From: Caulochytrium protostelioides
Lineage: Eukaryota > Chytridiomycota > Caulochytriomycetes > Caulochytriales > Caulochytriaceae
Assembly: GCA_003615045.1 (NCBI GenBank)
Contig: ML014236.1
Span: 1-55,054, forward strand
Length of the DNA stretch: 55,054 nucleotides
Direction of reading: 5' to 3'
In this document: positions 10,701-18,941 of the stretch, one piece after another
Numbering within the stretch: position 1 is the stretch's first letter
How the letters are laid out: the number at the start of each line of letters is the position of its first letter
The notes under the pieces: generated by a model
Seen by the model: only the letters and a program-made list of their open reading frames with translations
The model's database searches: none
Told to the model about the DNA's origin: nothing
Position numbers and translations under genes: made by a program

Positions 10701-10932
10701 CTCGCGGCGCGGCTCGCTGCGGGACGCGGCGGGGTTGTCCCTGATCCCGCCGGCGGCGGGCGGCGGCGCGAGCGGCAGCGGCAGCGGCAGCAGTAGCGCG
10801 CCGTCGTCGGTGTTTAGCCGGTTTGCGCGGTCGCTGCCGGCGACGTCGCTGATGATTCCGACGTTGCCGGTGATGGCGGAAGCGCCGAGCCCGGATGTCT
10901 TGGACAGTGGCGGCCATTCTGGCCCCTCGTAA
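7732..10932 (+). CDS. CAMKL-family serine/threonine protein kinase (SNF1/KIN4-like)
   Basis: 1066 aa from the first in-frame ATG (7732); ATG 7768 is an alternative. The kinase domain covers residues 31-277: glycine loop G-E-G-S-F-G-K-V, V-A-I-K (K60), H-R-D-L-K-L-E-N (D148), D-F-G (D166), then an activation loop D-T-Y-C-G-S with T181 where SNF1/KIN kinases are phosphorylated, followed by A-P-E. All catalytic residues are present. The domain most resembles fungal CAMKL kinases. The remaining 780 residues are Ala/Pro/Ser-rich and likely disordered, with one ordered island at about 557-604 (L-D-R-L-G-F-D-T, then C-D-S-L-A-A-M-W-Y-L-L) that looks like the UBA-like or autoinhibitory helix bundle of AMPK-related kinases. 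The gene converges on the PDK gene with only about 146 bases between stops. The substrate is unknown. Confidence 0.88.
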   Translation: MRSRRPSSAQTPMSELARSLLDDNPSHVGNYRIGRTIGEGSFGKVKAGVHLPTGVPVAIKIVDKTHLPVVVREIESWRYMHHPHIVQLYEVLRTESRIYMVTELCRGGEVFDLVCRHGRLPEAEACRLFSQIVRGVQHCHDNRLVHRDLKLENILLTQDGDVKIIDFGFTKEYNDRTLLDTYCGSVSYAAPEMITGKRYAGPAADVWSLGIILYALLCGYLPFDDDADTEVHAKVLRLEYTLPAHLSPEAADLITRILQLDAAQRLSLAQIQSHPWFQAHAAVVQSDPPCSPLHPTTAAAASATASAVSATSPVTAGAHPVGGIHDAADAADVGTTAWPSDPSTGSSSTSSARSPDVPQPSADEVAGITPLRAAPTPRMLPTDPSAASWGAQDGVSAGPAAPSAAPPAMDTGTGPESGPALPSPGGPLVVPVSPAANPDLPDYPQLSPVTMHPLIAQTVLAQHTMPWTPTTLARAAQQQQQRRMGGPARGSLSRHPTITGPPSARQDDPSAATGGDDGDGGDGGSEMRLPPAAPQLDAALPPSGFPILPPQQLVTQKEVRLVHHLDRLGFDTAAILCAVRECRCDSLAAMWYLLLAKKTMIEKQAQAAAAREAALAAAAAATDATDAMDAMDADVPMERLPAPGASALPRGPPRSALLSAAARGIRINTRVGASASAPATPAYASSRRHSEPGFQLASLVAWRRAAEEGTARQAARAAPPEPPGGVNGVDAAAAATATATATSGYLGRVRPAGFPGPLPTAPTGPLFRERERARGRGVSLGADHGGGGGDDGDGDRFGTGASTPTSTTGAGPGRRSSVLYAQPIPGSPVAGSDDAMGGACVPLPPALPPAVPVDAALWGDAAVRRRPWLAAQGAALTDPASSASVAAAGRAAVPGGGAAPDGGGGGGGSSSGLHGASATTGSRSGMRASALPSMAAVSSASPDATWDDLHERLLSDAAPDDPARPALSALTSAAMDEREDGGSVGPLPSLSRRGSLRDAAGLSLIPPAAGGGASGSGSGSSSAPSSVFSRFARSLPATSLMIPTLPVMAEAPSPDVLDSGGHSGPS

Positions 10933-11078
10933 CCCGCACCACAGGCATCCATAGGCCGGAAGCCCCGCTGCTCGCGGACCCGCGCGGCAGTTTTGTTTTT
11001 TTAAAAGGGGGCGTTTAGTTTCATGACGACCCTGCTGGGGTTTCGTGCGTCTCGCCTCATTGTTCTTTGCTTATTGTC
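10933..11078. terminator. Short shared 3' region of convergent kinase and PDK genes
   Basis: Only 146 bases separate the two stop codons. The stretch holds a T-run followed by four A at about 10991-11005, the only A/T-rich piece, which could serve cleavage/polyadenylation. The transcripts probably overlap at their 3' ends. Confidence 0.35.
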
Positions 11079-12368
11079 TTACATGAGCGGCTCCTCGGTG
11101 TCGCTGAGTCGGTTGAGATGGAGGTACGCATCGGTGCCGTAGCCTTCCATGGAGATGAGGCGGAGGTCGCCGCCAAAGTAGCGGGCATAGAGGCGGCTGA
11201 GCGGCAGGCCGTAGCCGAACCCGGCGAGCGGGGCGCGGAAGTCGCTCTTGTTGTAACCCTCCTCGTAGGAGGGGTGCTCGGCGGTGGTGTACATGTAGGT
11301 CCAGATGAGGGGCATGCCGCTGCGCGGGATCCCGCCGCCCTCGTCGGAGATCTTGATGGTGAGGTCTTCTTTGCCGGCGGCGACGACGACGCGGATCTCC
11401 GGGTAGCTGTCGGCGTCGATGCCGTGGCGCTCGACGACGGCGCGCAAGGAGTTCTTGAGCAGTTCAAACAGCATGTGGTGGAGGTGGCTGGGCACGTACA
11501 TGAAGTGGATGTCGGTCTGCCCGATCATGCGCACCTGGGGGCCGTCGAAGAGCCCGTAGTACTCCTGGCAGATAAAGCGGGCGTTGTCGATGGCGTCCTG
11601 GGTGATAGCGCCAAGGTTGGTCTTGGTGCAGATGATACCGACGTAGTCGCGGTTGGACTCGCCGTCGGTGGCGGCCTTGTTGAGGGCGATCTGCTGGCCG
11701 ATGAGGATGCGGATGCCGATGCGCGACATGAAGAAGCGGTCGAGGAAGGCCTGGATCGCGGTCGGGAGCAGCGCCTTGGACGGGTTAGCGCCGCGGAGCA
11801 TCGGCGAGTTGGTGCGGGCCCAGTGCTCCTTGAGCTCGATGATGCCCTGCGCGATGGCAGTGACGACCGGGTCGTGGCGGGTCTTGATGGTCGCGAGCGC
11901 GTTCACGAACGCGTCGTTGTACGCGTGGATCTCGGGCGCGATCGGCGGCGGCGGCACGCCCGCGGCGTGCGGGTCCTTCGGCGGGTTGAAGTATCGGATC
12001 CCGGCCCACCCGGGCCGGCCGGTGAGGTGCGGCTTGTCGCGGAGCACGGCGTCCGGGACGCCGAACGTGGCCGCCTCCGGGAAGTCGATCAGGTCCTTGA
12101 ACGACTGGGTATACATGTGCTTCACGCGCTGCACGGACGGCATCTCCGAGAGCGCGTGCGGCAACGCATCGAGCTCGACGACGCGGTGCGCGAGACGGAT
12201 CGGGAGCTCGTGGTGCACGAACTGCGTTGCGCGCAGCAGCGTGAGCTGGCTTGGCCGGTGGCCGAACTCGACCATTTGCCGCAGCGAGACAGGCGTCTGC
12301 TGGAACGTCGCATAGTGCTTGATCTTCTCGAGCAGCGCGCTCGAGAACCGGCTCGGCGTGGCCGCCAT
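11079..12368 (-). CDS. PDK: Pyruvate dehydrogenase kinase-like mitochondrial protein kinase
   Basis: 429 aa from the first in-frame ATG (12368). The family phosphorylates and inactivates the E1-alpha subunit of pyruvate dehydrogenase (or the branched-chain ketoacid complex) in the mitochondrial matrix. The N-terminal four-helix part (about residues 10-100 and 150-235) carries S-L-R-Q-M-V-E-F-G and A-Q-G-I-I-E. The GHKL ATP-binding domain shows the N box E-L-L-K-N (302-306), G1 box D-E-G-G-G (342-346), and G2 box G-F-G-Y-G-L-P (383-389), followed by the closing D-A-Y-L-H-L strand. All nucleotide-binding motifs are intact. Oddities: a proline-rich insert of roughly 35 residues (about 107-147) inside the regulatory domain, and no Asp-Trp motif at the C-terminus, unlike the mammalian isoforms. 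PDK and BCKDK cannot be separated with certainty here. Confidence 0.92.
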   Translation of the reverse strand: MAATPSRFSSALLEKIKHYATFQQTPVSLRQMVEFGHRPSQLTLLRATQFVHHELPIRLAHRVVELDALPHALSEMPSVQRVKHMYTQSFKDLIDFPEAATFGVPDAVLRDKPHLTGRPGWAGIRYFNPPKDPHAAGVPPPPIAPEIHAYNDAFVNALATIKTRHDPVVTAIAQGIIELKEHWARTNSPMLRGANPSKALLPTAIQAFLDRFFMSRIGIRILIGQQIALNKAATDGESNRDYVGIICTKTNLGAITQDAIDNARFICQEYYGLFDGPQVRMIGQTDIHFMYVPSHLHHMLFELLKNSLRAVVERHGIDADSYPEIRVVVAAGKEDLTIKISDEGGGIPRSGMPLIWTYMYTTAEHPSYEEGYNKSDFRAPLAGFGYGLPLSRLYARYFGGDLRLISMEGYGTDAYLHLNRLSDTEEPLM

Positions 12369-12805
12369 AGCGGGTGATGCAGCGGGCTCCCCGGGGGATC
12401 TAGGCGAGCAGGATCGGCACGCCGCCCTGGGGAGTGGGCACGCGAGAGCGCGAGAGAGCGAGAGACCGGGGTCTCGCGTGGTCTGGAGCACGTGGGAGAC
12501 CCGGCGACAGGACGATCGGGATATCAGGACGTCGTGATACCTGGCCACCAGGATGTCAGGACGTCAGGAAACGGGAATGTCAGGAAACCAGAATGTCACG
12601 GGAGACACGATGCAATCTTGGCTGCGACGCTCGTCAGTGGCGATGCAAGTGACGCTGCGGAGAGGTCGAGCGACCCGAGTGATGATGGCAGATCAACTCG
12701 GCGGGGATGCCGGCAGGAGGAGCTCGGCCCATCAGGGTGCCGAGCGCGACCTCCCTAGGGTCTGCGATGAAACGGACCGGAACGCGCTGCGAGACAACGG
12801 GATCG

Positions 12806-12815
12806 GCGCCGCCGC

Positions 12816-12846
<31 letters not shown>

Positions 12847-12855
12847 GCCGCCGCG
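12806..12855. repeat. GCC triplet tract
   Basis: Nearly pure GCC/CCG run in non-coding DNA, one GCT interruption. Confidence 0.85.
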
Positions 12856-13650
12856 CATGGGCACGTGGGCACCAGCCCCATGCGGGAAAAGGGGCTCACG
12901 GCGCTCGCGGCGATGACGCCGATGACGGCGGGATGCCCGCGCCAGCCCATCCCATGGAGCCCATCCCATCCCGCCGGCGCCAATGACGAGCGTGAAGCTC
13001 TGAGAGGGACCACCAGGGACCTGCATCACCCGCGGCGGCGGCGACGACGCCGCGTTCGATTCTGAACAGCGCGTCGGGAGCCAGCGCCGTGATGTTGACG
13101 TTCACCTGTCACGTGTCGTGGATGTGATTCGGTGGATGTGATCTGAACCAGTGCAGGAGGCAGGGTCTGGTCTATGGCACGATGCATTTGCCATTGCATC
13201 CTGCAAAGGCACTGCATGATACAACGCCAGTTTCATGGTGATCGCGATCAAAAATGTGATGGATGGATCCATCCCGCTGATCCATCATCGAGCGATATGG
13301 ATGTTCGCCGTTGCTGTGAAGACCCCGCGGTCCCGCGATCAGGCGCGATGCCAACGCACAGAGGATGCCAGGATGGCATGGATGACGCTCGTGTCGTCAT
13401 GGACGCCGCCAGCGGGGCCGGTATGCCATCAGCATCCAGCGTATGCTGATGCATCGATCATACACTCGCGCTGGTCGCCGATGGTCCCAGCGAGCGGCGA
13501 CAGTGACGATTTGATGGATCTCGCGGATTCGATCCGCGCTGCATGAACCAAGCCGGCGACGACGCGATGAGGAGGCGCTATTCCCGAATGAACAAGGGGC
13601 GGCCGGCAATGGTCCGCCGTTGCGTGTGCGACCGTTTTGAAAGCCTTGGT

Positions 13651-13676
13651 CCCCGCTCAGTCGATACTGAGCGGGG
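13651..13676. repeat. Perfect 11-bp inverted repeat with 4-base loop
   Basis: CCCCGCTCAGT, loop CGAT, ACTGAGCGGGG. It lies in non-coding DNA about 1.3 kb before the next start. Function unknown. Confidence 0.7.
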
Positions 13677-13735
13677 GTCGTCGCGGGTCAACGGCGGCGG
13701 TGGCGGCGGCCCTTGCCGATCTGGCCAGGAAGGTG

Positions 13736-13742
13736 AGCGGCG

Positions 13743-13777
<35 letters not shown>

Positions 13778-13783
13778 GCGGCC
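13736..13783. repeat. CGG triplet tract
   Basis: Run of GGC/CGG triplets in non-coding DNA. Confidence 0.7.
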
Positions 13784-14399
13784 CAGACGTCGGCACGAAG
13801 GTGTGACAAACGCGGGCAGGTGAGGATCGGCGGCGGCCGATGGCAATGAGGCGTTTATCATATGGACCAGAACCGAAGACAAGGACCGGCGCGCGGGCCG
13901 ACGACGGGCCCACCAGCAGGAGGCCATCGGCACGCGGCGGCGGCAAGAGCGGGCTGCCAGCAAGGCCAGCGAGGAGCCAGCGAGGCCGCCAGCAAGGCGA
14001 CGGCGGCGGCTATCTGCGGGCTGCGGCCGCGAGACAGTGCCGACGCTCCAATCTCGTCCGTGCGGGTTCCGGCTCCAGTTCCGGCTCCGGCGTTGGCGCC
14101 GCGAGAGGAAGCTTCCGAAGCATCGACGCGCCGGTATAATTTTCTGACGCGGGCGTCGGTGTTCTGGTCTGGTGACGGGCGATGGGCCGATGGTGATGGC
14201 CGTTGCCAACGCCGTCGGTGGCGTCGGCGGCGTCGACGGCGTCGACGGCGTCTCGCCTGGCCTCGCCTTGTTGCGCGTTTGAGAAGGCATGGCCGCCGAT
14301 TCGGCATGTAAGCAGGTGGCGAGCCGTGGCAGGGCCGCAGCAGGGCCGCGGATGCCGACAGCTGCCAGGGAACGGCGTCGCGCCGTGCCGGCGACCGCG

Positions 14400-14409
14400 G
14401 ACTATATAG
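14400..14409 (+). promoter_or_regulatory. TATA-like element upstream of the 14940 gene
   Basis: ACTATATAGC in a GC-rich setting 530 bases before ATG 14940. It is a possible promoter element; the distance is long, so this is uncertain. Confidence 0.25.
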
Positions 14410-14939
14410 CGGTCGGGCGCCTCGTCTGCCGTCGGAGTGTCATGTTATCATTTGGATGGTGCCCATCGTTTCTGACCGTGGAAAACCCAATGAGGGGCTA
14501 TTTCTTTCCATCAAGGAACGCATCCGCCATTCATACTCGCTCTACTTGCCTTGCGCGTGTGCGTGGAGTCGTGCTCGTTGCAACAGCATCGTCTGGCTCT
14601 GCACGACACTGCACAGCGGCTCGCCTCGCTTCTCACTTCATAGACGCGGATCGATACGGACACGGATACACATTCCGCTTCTCGCTTTTTGGTGAAGCAC
14701 CGTACGAGACCACCCATCGTGTTGACGTCGGCGCTGCTCCCCATTGGATTGATACCCTCGCCTCCGCGGGCCACGGCGCGCCATTTCCCCGCATCGCCGG
14801 GTCCTTCCACCGCGAAACCACGCGGGAAGCCGCTCCGCCGATCCCTCGCGACCGGACCCCTTCCAAGCCACGGGTTGCTCGGGCCACACGCCGGTCAGGG
14901 GCCCTTTGTCCGTTTTTTTATTATTGAGGTCGGAGCGCG

Positions 14940-17900
14940 ATGGCGGTCCGCCAAAGCGTCGGGGCGGCGCTGCCGCCCGCGATCGAGATTGATGACGATG
15001 TGCCGCTGTCGCGGATCGCCGGCACGAGCGATCACGGCGAGTCCTTGCATCACCACGACCCGGCGAGCGCCGGCAGCAGCCTCCACGACGGCTGGAAGAC
15101 GACCGATGCCGCGCGCCGCCCCCGGGCCACGTCGAGCGTCGACAGCCGCTCCGTCGCCGAGAGCTTGGGCGGCGGCCTCGGCAGCGACCGCCGCGTGTCC
15201 TGCGTCGCGCCAGCGCCTGCCGCGCCCGGCGCGATGCCCAACCGCAGCGCGCTTGTGACGCCGTCGTCGACGCCGTCGCCGCCGCCGCCGGCGCCCGCCG
15301 GGGCGGCGCTCTCGCCCGACCAGCGCAGCCTCGCCTCGTCGACGCTGTCGCGGCGCTCGATGCCGCCGGCGCCGTCGATGGCCGCCGGCGCCGGCATGCT
15401 CCATGCGACGCCGGCGCCGCACGACTCGCCGGGCAGCGGCTTCCGCCTCCAGACGCCGCCGAACCATCCGCCCAACATGCGCTACCTGAGCACGGGCGGA
15501 ATGCAGCGCCACACCATGTTCCCCGGCGCGGGTCCTGCCTCGGGGCTCGGGATGGGCGGCGCCATGGGCGGCGGTATGGGGATGGGCGGCGGGCGCGCGT
15601 CGGGCTCGCTGACGTTCTCGTCGGTGCCGTCGACGCCGCTCACGCCGGACGGCGACTCGATCGTGTCGTCCGTGCTGTACCGCCTGCAGCCGTGGATGCA
15701 GGACGTCAACTCGCAGCTCGGCGACATGCAGGCGGCGCTCGTGCGCATGGAGCGCATGCTGCTCAAGATGCAGCCGGGCTTCCTGCCGCCGTCGATTCCG
15801 ACGCGCGACGTGCGCTCGACGTTTGTCGCGGGCCCGTACGGCTCGCCGCACCAGAACGCGATTCCGGCGTTCCCGTCGCCGCCCGCCAGGCCGCTGGTGA
15901 GCACGGCGCCGCCGCCCATCAAAATCGGGGAGCGCACCGACCGCGTGCCCACGGACTGGACGCCGACGTTCAGCCCGACGATCGCGCCCAAGCTCTCGCC
16001 CGGCCGCCCGCGCCACACGATGCACGGCGCGACCCTCATTTCGGCCGAGAAGGAGGGCATCGCCCTCAACACGGGCCTCATCAAGCTCGCCAGCAACATG
16101 ACGCAGCAGCAGCACGTGATGCACAGCGGCTCCATCTCGGGCAACAGCAGCGACGCCCACTCTATCTCCTCCCGGGGGTCGATGATGCACACGCCGCACG
16201 GCGTCAACAACAACAACGGCGGCGCTGCCGGCGCGGCCGGCCGCTCGCTGATTGATGTCATCAATACCAGCGGCCACGGCAAGAGCCGCAACATCCTCAC
16301 GTGCTCGGCGTGCATCGGCCGCGGGTGGCGCCACAACCCGCTGTCCCCGCATCTGCACATGCGCGACGAGCACGGCCACTGCGCCGGCTGCGGCTACTGC
16401 CAGGCCTGCCAGGGTAGCGGCATGGTCGTCAACAAAACCACGTGCCAGACCTGCATCTCGCTCGGGTTCCTCCATGTCGACACCCACGTGGCGCATACCG
16501 GGCCGCGCACCCAGCGCTGCGCGGGCTGCACCGTGTGCCGTGACTGCGACGGCATCGGTGTGCTCGAAAAGGAGGACGCTGCCGAGGGGCCGAGCCACCA
16601 CGCCCATGTCGACGAGACGGCCGGCGACGTCCGTGAGGCCTGCGACGACTGCCTTGGCCACGGCTTCAGCCATACCAGCAAAAAGCAGCACAAGGGCCCG
16701 AAGGACCAGCGCTGCCGCTACTGCGACGAGTGCAAGACCTGCTCGGGCGCCGGCGTCGTCTTCCGCCGCCCCGAGATCGACTGCGTTCGCTGCGAGGGCT
16801 CGGGGCTCATTATCCACTGCGACGAGCACCGCACCTACAGCGGCAGTGCCTGCGATGAGTGCATCGCCTGCCGCGTCTGCCAAGGCGCCGGCAAGTGCGC
16901 CATGACCCGCGACCAGGCGCTCGCCTCCAGCAACGTGCCCCGTGGCCAGGCCGCCGCGCTCAAGCTGGCCCCGCCGCCCATCCTGCCGCCGCCTATTGCT
17001 CGCGCGAGTCTCCTGGCGCCGGGCGGGGTCGTTCCCACGGGCCCTTCCGACGCCGCCACGAGCAGCGACCAGGACGACACGGTGTCGCTTGCTCCGATCC
17101 GCCGTCGTCCCATCTCGGTCAACGACCTCCATCTAGCCTCGGCGGCCCCCAGCACCCCGGGCGGCATGGCGCGCAAGGCGGCCCGGGGCGGTGAGGCGCG
17201 CTCGCCGTCGTCGTCGTCGCTGGCCTCGTCGTCGCGCCACCGCGCCAGCAGCCCCGCCCTGAGCCGCCCCGGGTCCGGGAGTATCCGCGCGGCCTCGCCG
17301 TCGGTCCTCATCAATGGCGGGTCGCCGCTCAAGCAGAGTATGAGCCTGAGTCCTGTCTCGCCGGACTCGCCCGAGAGCGGCCGTCCGCTCTCGATGTTCG
17401 TGCGGCGCTCGTCGGGGCCCGGCTCGCCGGACAGCGCGCGGCCGCTCTCGATGCTGGTCGGCCGCCGCGCCGCCGCTGCCGACGCCGCCTCGCTCGCGCC
17501 ATCCTCCCGCGGCAGCGGCCGGGCCCACCGCGCCGGCGGCCCACCGGCCGGCGACTCGGACGCCGGAGACTCGATCGTCATTCACACATCCACCACGACG
17601 CCGGGGACCGACCTGCCGGCGCTGCCGGCCGCGCCGTCCACGCGGGAGGACGGCTCGCCCGCGCCCGAGGAGGACTCGCCGGTGCTGTCGGACGCGTCGC
17701 CGATGGGCGCGGCGGCCTCCGAGGCTTCGTACGAGATGGTGACCGCCGACGAGCTCGCGCGCGAGATCATGGCGCACGCGAACGCCAACTTCGACAGCGG
17801 CTTCGAGGAGGGATTCCAGGCCGCGGCCGCAGCGGTGCTGCAGGCCGTGTCGGCCCAGGTGGCCGGTTTCCCCGGCGACGCGTTCGGCCTGATGGGCGCT

Positions 17901-18389
17901 GGGGCCGACGACCACGAGGACGCCGTCTCGGCCGGCAGTGTCGCGCCGGAGTCCTACCGCATCTCCGTGACGATCCCGAACGCCCACGCGCTCACCGCGC
18001 CGCAGAGCCTCCAGGTGGAGCACATGGCGCCCGAGAGCGCCGAGGCCTTGCCCGATGGCCAGAGGTACGGGCCGGCATCACCGTCGATGCGGTCGCCGGT
18101 CTTCGTCGCCGGGCTGCCGCAGAGTGTCTCGATGCTGGAGCTCGACGAGATGGCGGCGCTCCAGCCCGGCGACAGCCGGTCCGTCTTCATGGCCAAGACG
18201 ACGCGGCCCACGGGCGCCACGACGCCGGCCTCCGCCGGCCTGTTTGGCTCGCCCGTCTCCCTCAACGCCCATGGTAACTTGTACTCGCCCCAGATGGGGA
18301 GTCCCCACTCGCCATCGGCCACGTCACGCAAGGAGCGCCGCGAAACGATTTGGCGCATCAGCGGTCGGCCGACCAGGATCCAGTTCTAA
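14940..18389 (+). CDS. Large protein with four tandem six-cysteine (DnaJ-zinc-finger-like) modules; function unknown
   Basis: 1149 aa. ATG 14940 is preceded by an in-frame TGA at 14925, fixing the start. Residues 1-235 are disordered and Ser/Pro-rich. Residues 238-282 form a predicted amphipathic helix (V-L-Y-R-L-Q-P-W-M-Q-D-V and on), possibly a coiled coil. Residues 455-653 hold four consecutive modules of about 40 residues, each C-x2-C-x3-G, a His-containing spacer, then C-x2-C-x2-C-x2-C-x-G-x-G (the last module is slightly different). The C-x2-C-x-G-x-G unit is the signature of the DnaJ cysteine-rich zinc domain, but there is no J domain here. The last 490 residues are low-complexity apart from a helical stretch near 940-985. 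I infer zinc binding; the partner and process are unknown. The gene converges on the minus-strand gene at 18942. Confidence 0.85.
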   Translation: MAVRQSVGAALPPAIEIDDDVPLSRIAGTSDHGESLHHHDPASAGSSLHDGWKTTDAARRPRATSSVDSRSVAESLGGGLGSDRRVSCVAPAPAAPGAMPNRSALVTPSSTPSPPPPAPAGAALSPDQRSLASSTLSRRSMPPAPSMAAGAGMLHATPAPHDSPGSGFRLQTPPNHPPNMRYLSTGGMQRHTMFPGAGPASGLGMGGAMGGGMGMGGGRASGSLTFSSVPSTPLTPDGDSIVSSVLYRLQPWMQDVNSQLGDMQAALVRMERMLLKMQPGFLPPSIPTRDVRSTFVAGPYGSPHQNAIPAFPSPPARPLVSTAPPPIKIGERTDRVPTDWTPTFSPTIAPKLSPGRPRHTMHGATLISAEKEGIALNTGLIKLASNMTQQQHVMHSGSISGNSSDAHSISSRGSMMHTPHGVNNNNGGAAGAAGRSLIDVINTSGHGKSRNILTCSACIGRGWRHNPLSPHLHMRDEHGHCAGCGYCQACQGSGMVVNKTTCQTCISLGFLHVDTHVAHTGPRTQRCAGCTVCRDCDGIGVLEKEDAAEGPSHHAHVDETAGDVREACDDCLGHGFSHTSKKQHKGPKDQRCRYCDECKTCSGAGVVFRRPEIDCVRCEGSGLIIHCDEHRTYSGSACDECIACRVCQGAGKCAMTRDQALASSNVPRGQAAALKLAPPPILPPPIARASLLAPGGVVPTGPSDAATSSDQDDTVSLAPIRRRPISVNDLHLASAAPSTPGGMARKAARGGEARSPSSSSLASSSRHRASSPALSRPGSGSIRAASPSVLINGGSPLKQSMSLSPVSPDSPESGRPLSMFVRRSSGPGSPDSARPLSMLVGRRAAAADAASLAPSSRGSGRAHRAGGPPAGDSDAGDSIVIHTSTTTPGTDLPALPAAPSTREDGSPAPEEDSPVLSDASPMGAAASEASYEMVTADELAREIMAHANANFDSGFEEGFQAAAAAVLQAVSAQVAGFPGDAFGLMGAGADDHEDAVSAGSVAPESYRISVTIPNAHALTAPQSLQVEHMAPESAEALPDGQRYGPASPSMRSPVFVAGLPQSVSMLELDEMAALQPGDSRSVFMAKTTRPTGATTPASAGLFGSPVSLNAHGNLYSPQMGSPHSPSATSRKERRETIWRISGRPTRIQF

Positions 18390-18941
18390 GCATCTCGCGA
18401 ACGGCTGACCGCCCGCCGACGGCGACTGAACCACGTGGGTCGCCGCCGACGCCGCCGCCGACTGCCCCCCCGGCTTCCGTGCTCACCCCGCCCTGGCCCG
18501 GTCCACTTTTTCTGTTTGGCGTTTGTTATTCCGTTTCATGCCGATATGTTTCTCTTTTTTTTTTTACTATTACTGTTCTGCATCCGGCCACGCATGTCCG
18601 ACCTCGTCTCGTCTCGTCTCGTCGCGTCTCGTCGCGTCTCGTCCTGCAGCGTCCGCTGACCCGCCCATCACGCCGCAGCCGCCTGGCCCCCCGCCTGCTG
18701 GCACATCCAGCCCCATGAAAGGAAAGTAGAAACCGTGACCTCGTCCGCTCCCCTGCCCCCCCGCACCATGCTCGACTTCACCCGTAGCCCTCGAACGCAG
18801 ATCATTATATAAGGAAACTTGAATATATCGTATTTTTATCCGCGAATCAGACACAACCGGAACGGAAGGACACACGTATGGCGATGGGTGATCGAACGCG
18901 GAAATGGAGGTCGTCAGCCTGCAATGGCTGTAAAGGAAAGT
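18390..18941. other. Convergent 3' intergenic region with T-rich tract
   Basis: Contains a pyrimidine/T-rich stretch at about 18505-18580, a CTCGT-type repeat and a TATA-like TTATATAAGG at 18803-18812. No gene was recognised. Confidence 0.45.
18603..18646. repeat. CTCGT/CGCGT pentanucleotide repeat
   Basis: About eight 5-bp units of CTCGT with CGCGT variants, intergenic. Confidence 0.8.

Larger units (their letters stand above)
12369..14939. other. 2.6 kb intergenic region
   Basis: No convincing gene. Part of it (12540-13570) is less GC-rich and contains loosely repetitive GATG/CAGG words; the rest is very GC-rich with chance open frames. It holds triplet tracts, an 11-bp perfect hairpin and a TATA-like site, listed separately. 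The right half should include the promoter of the 14940 gene. Confidence 0.45.

Noticed and set aside
8869-10917. 682-codon minus-strand open frame inside the kinase gene
   Set aside because: Antisense shadow of the GC-rich kinase tail; Arg-rich low complexity.
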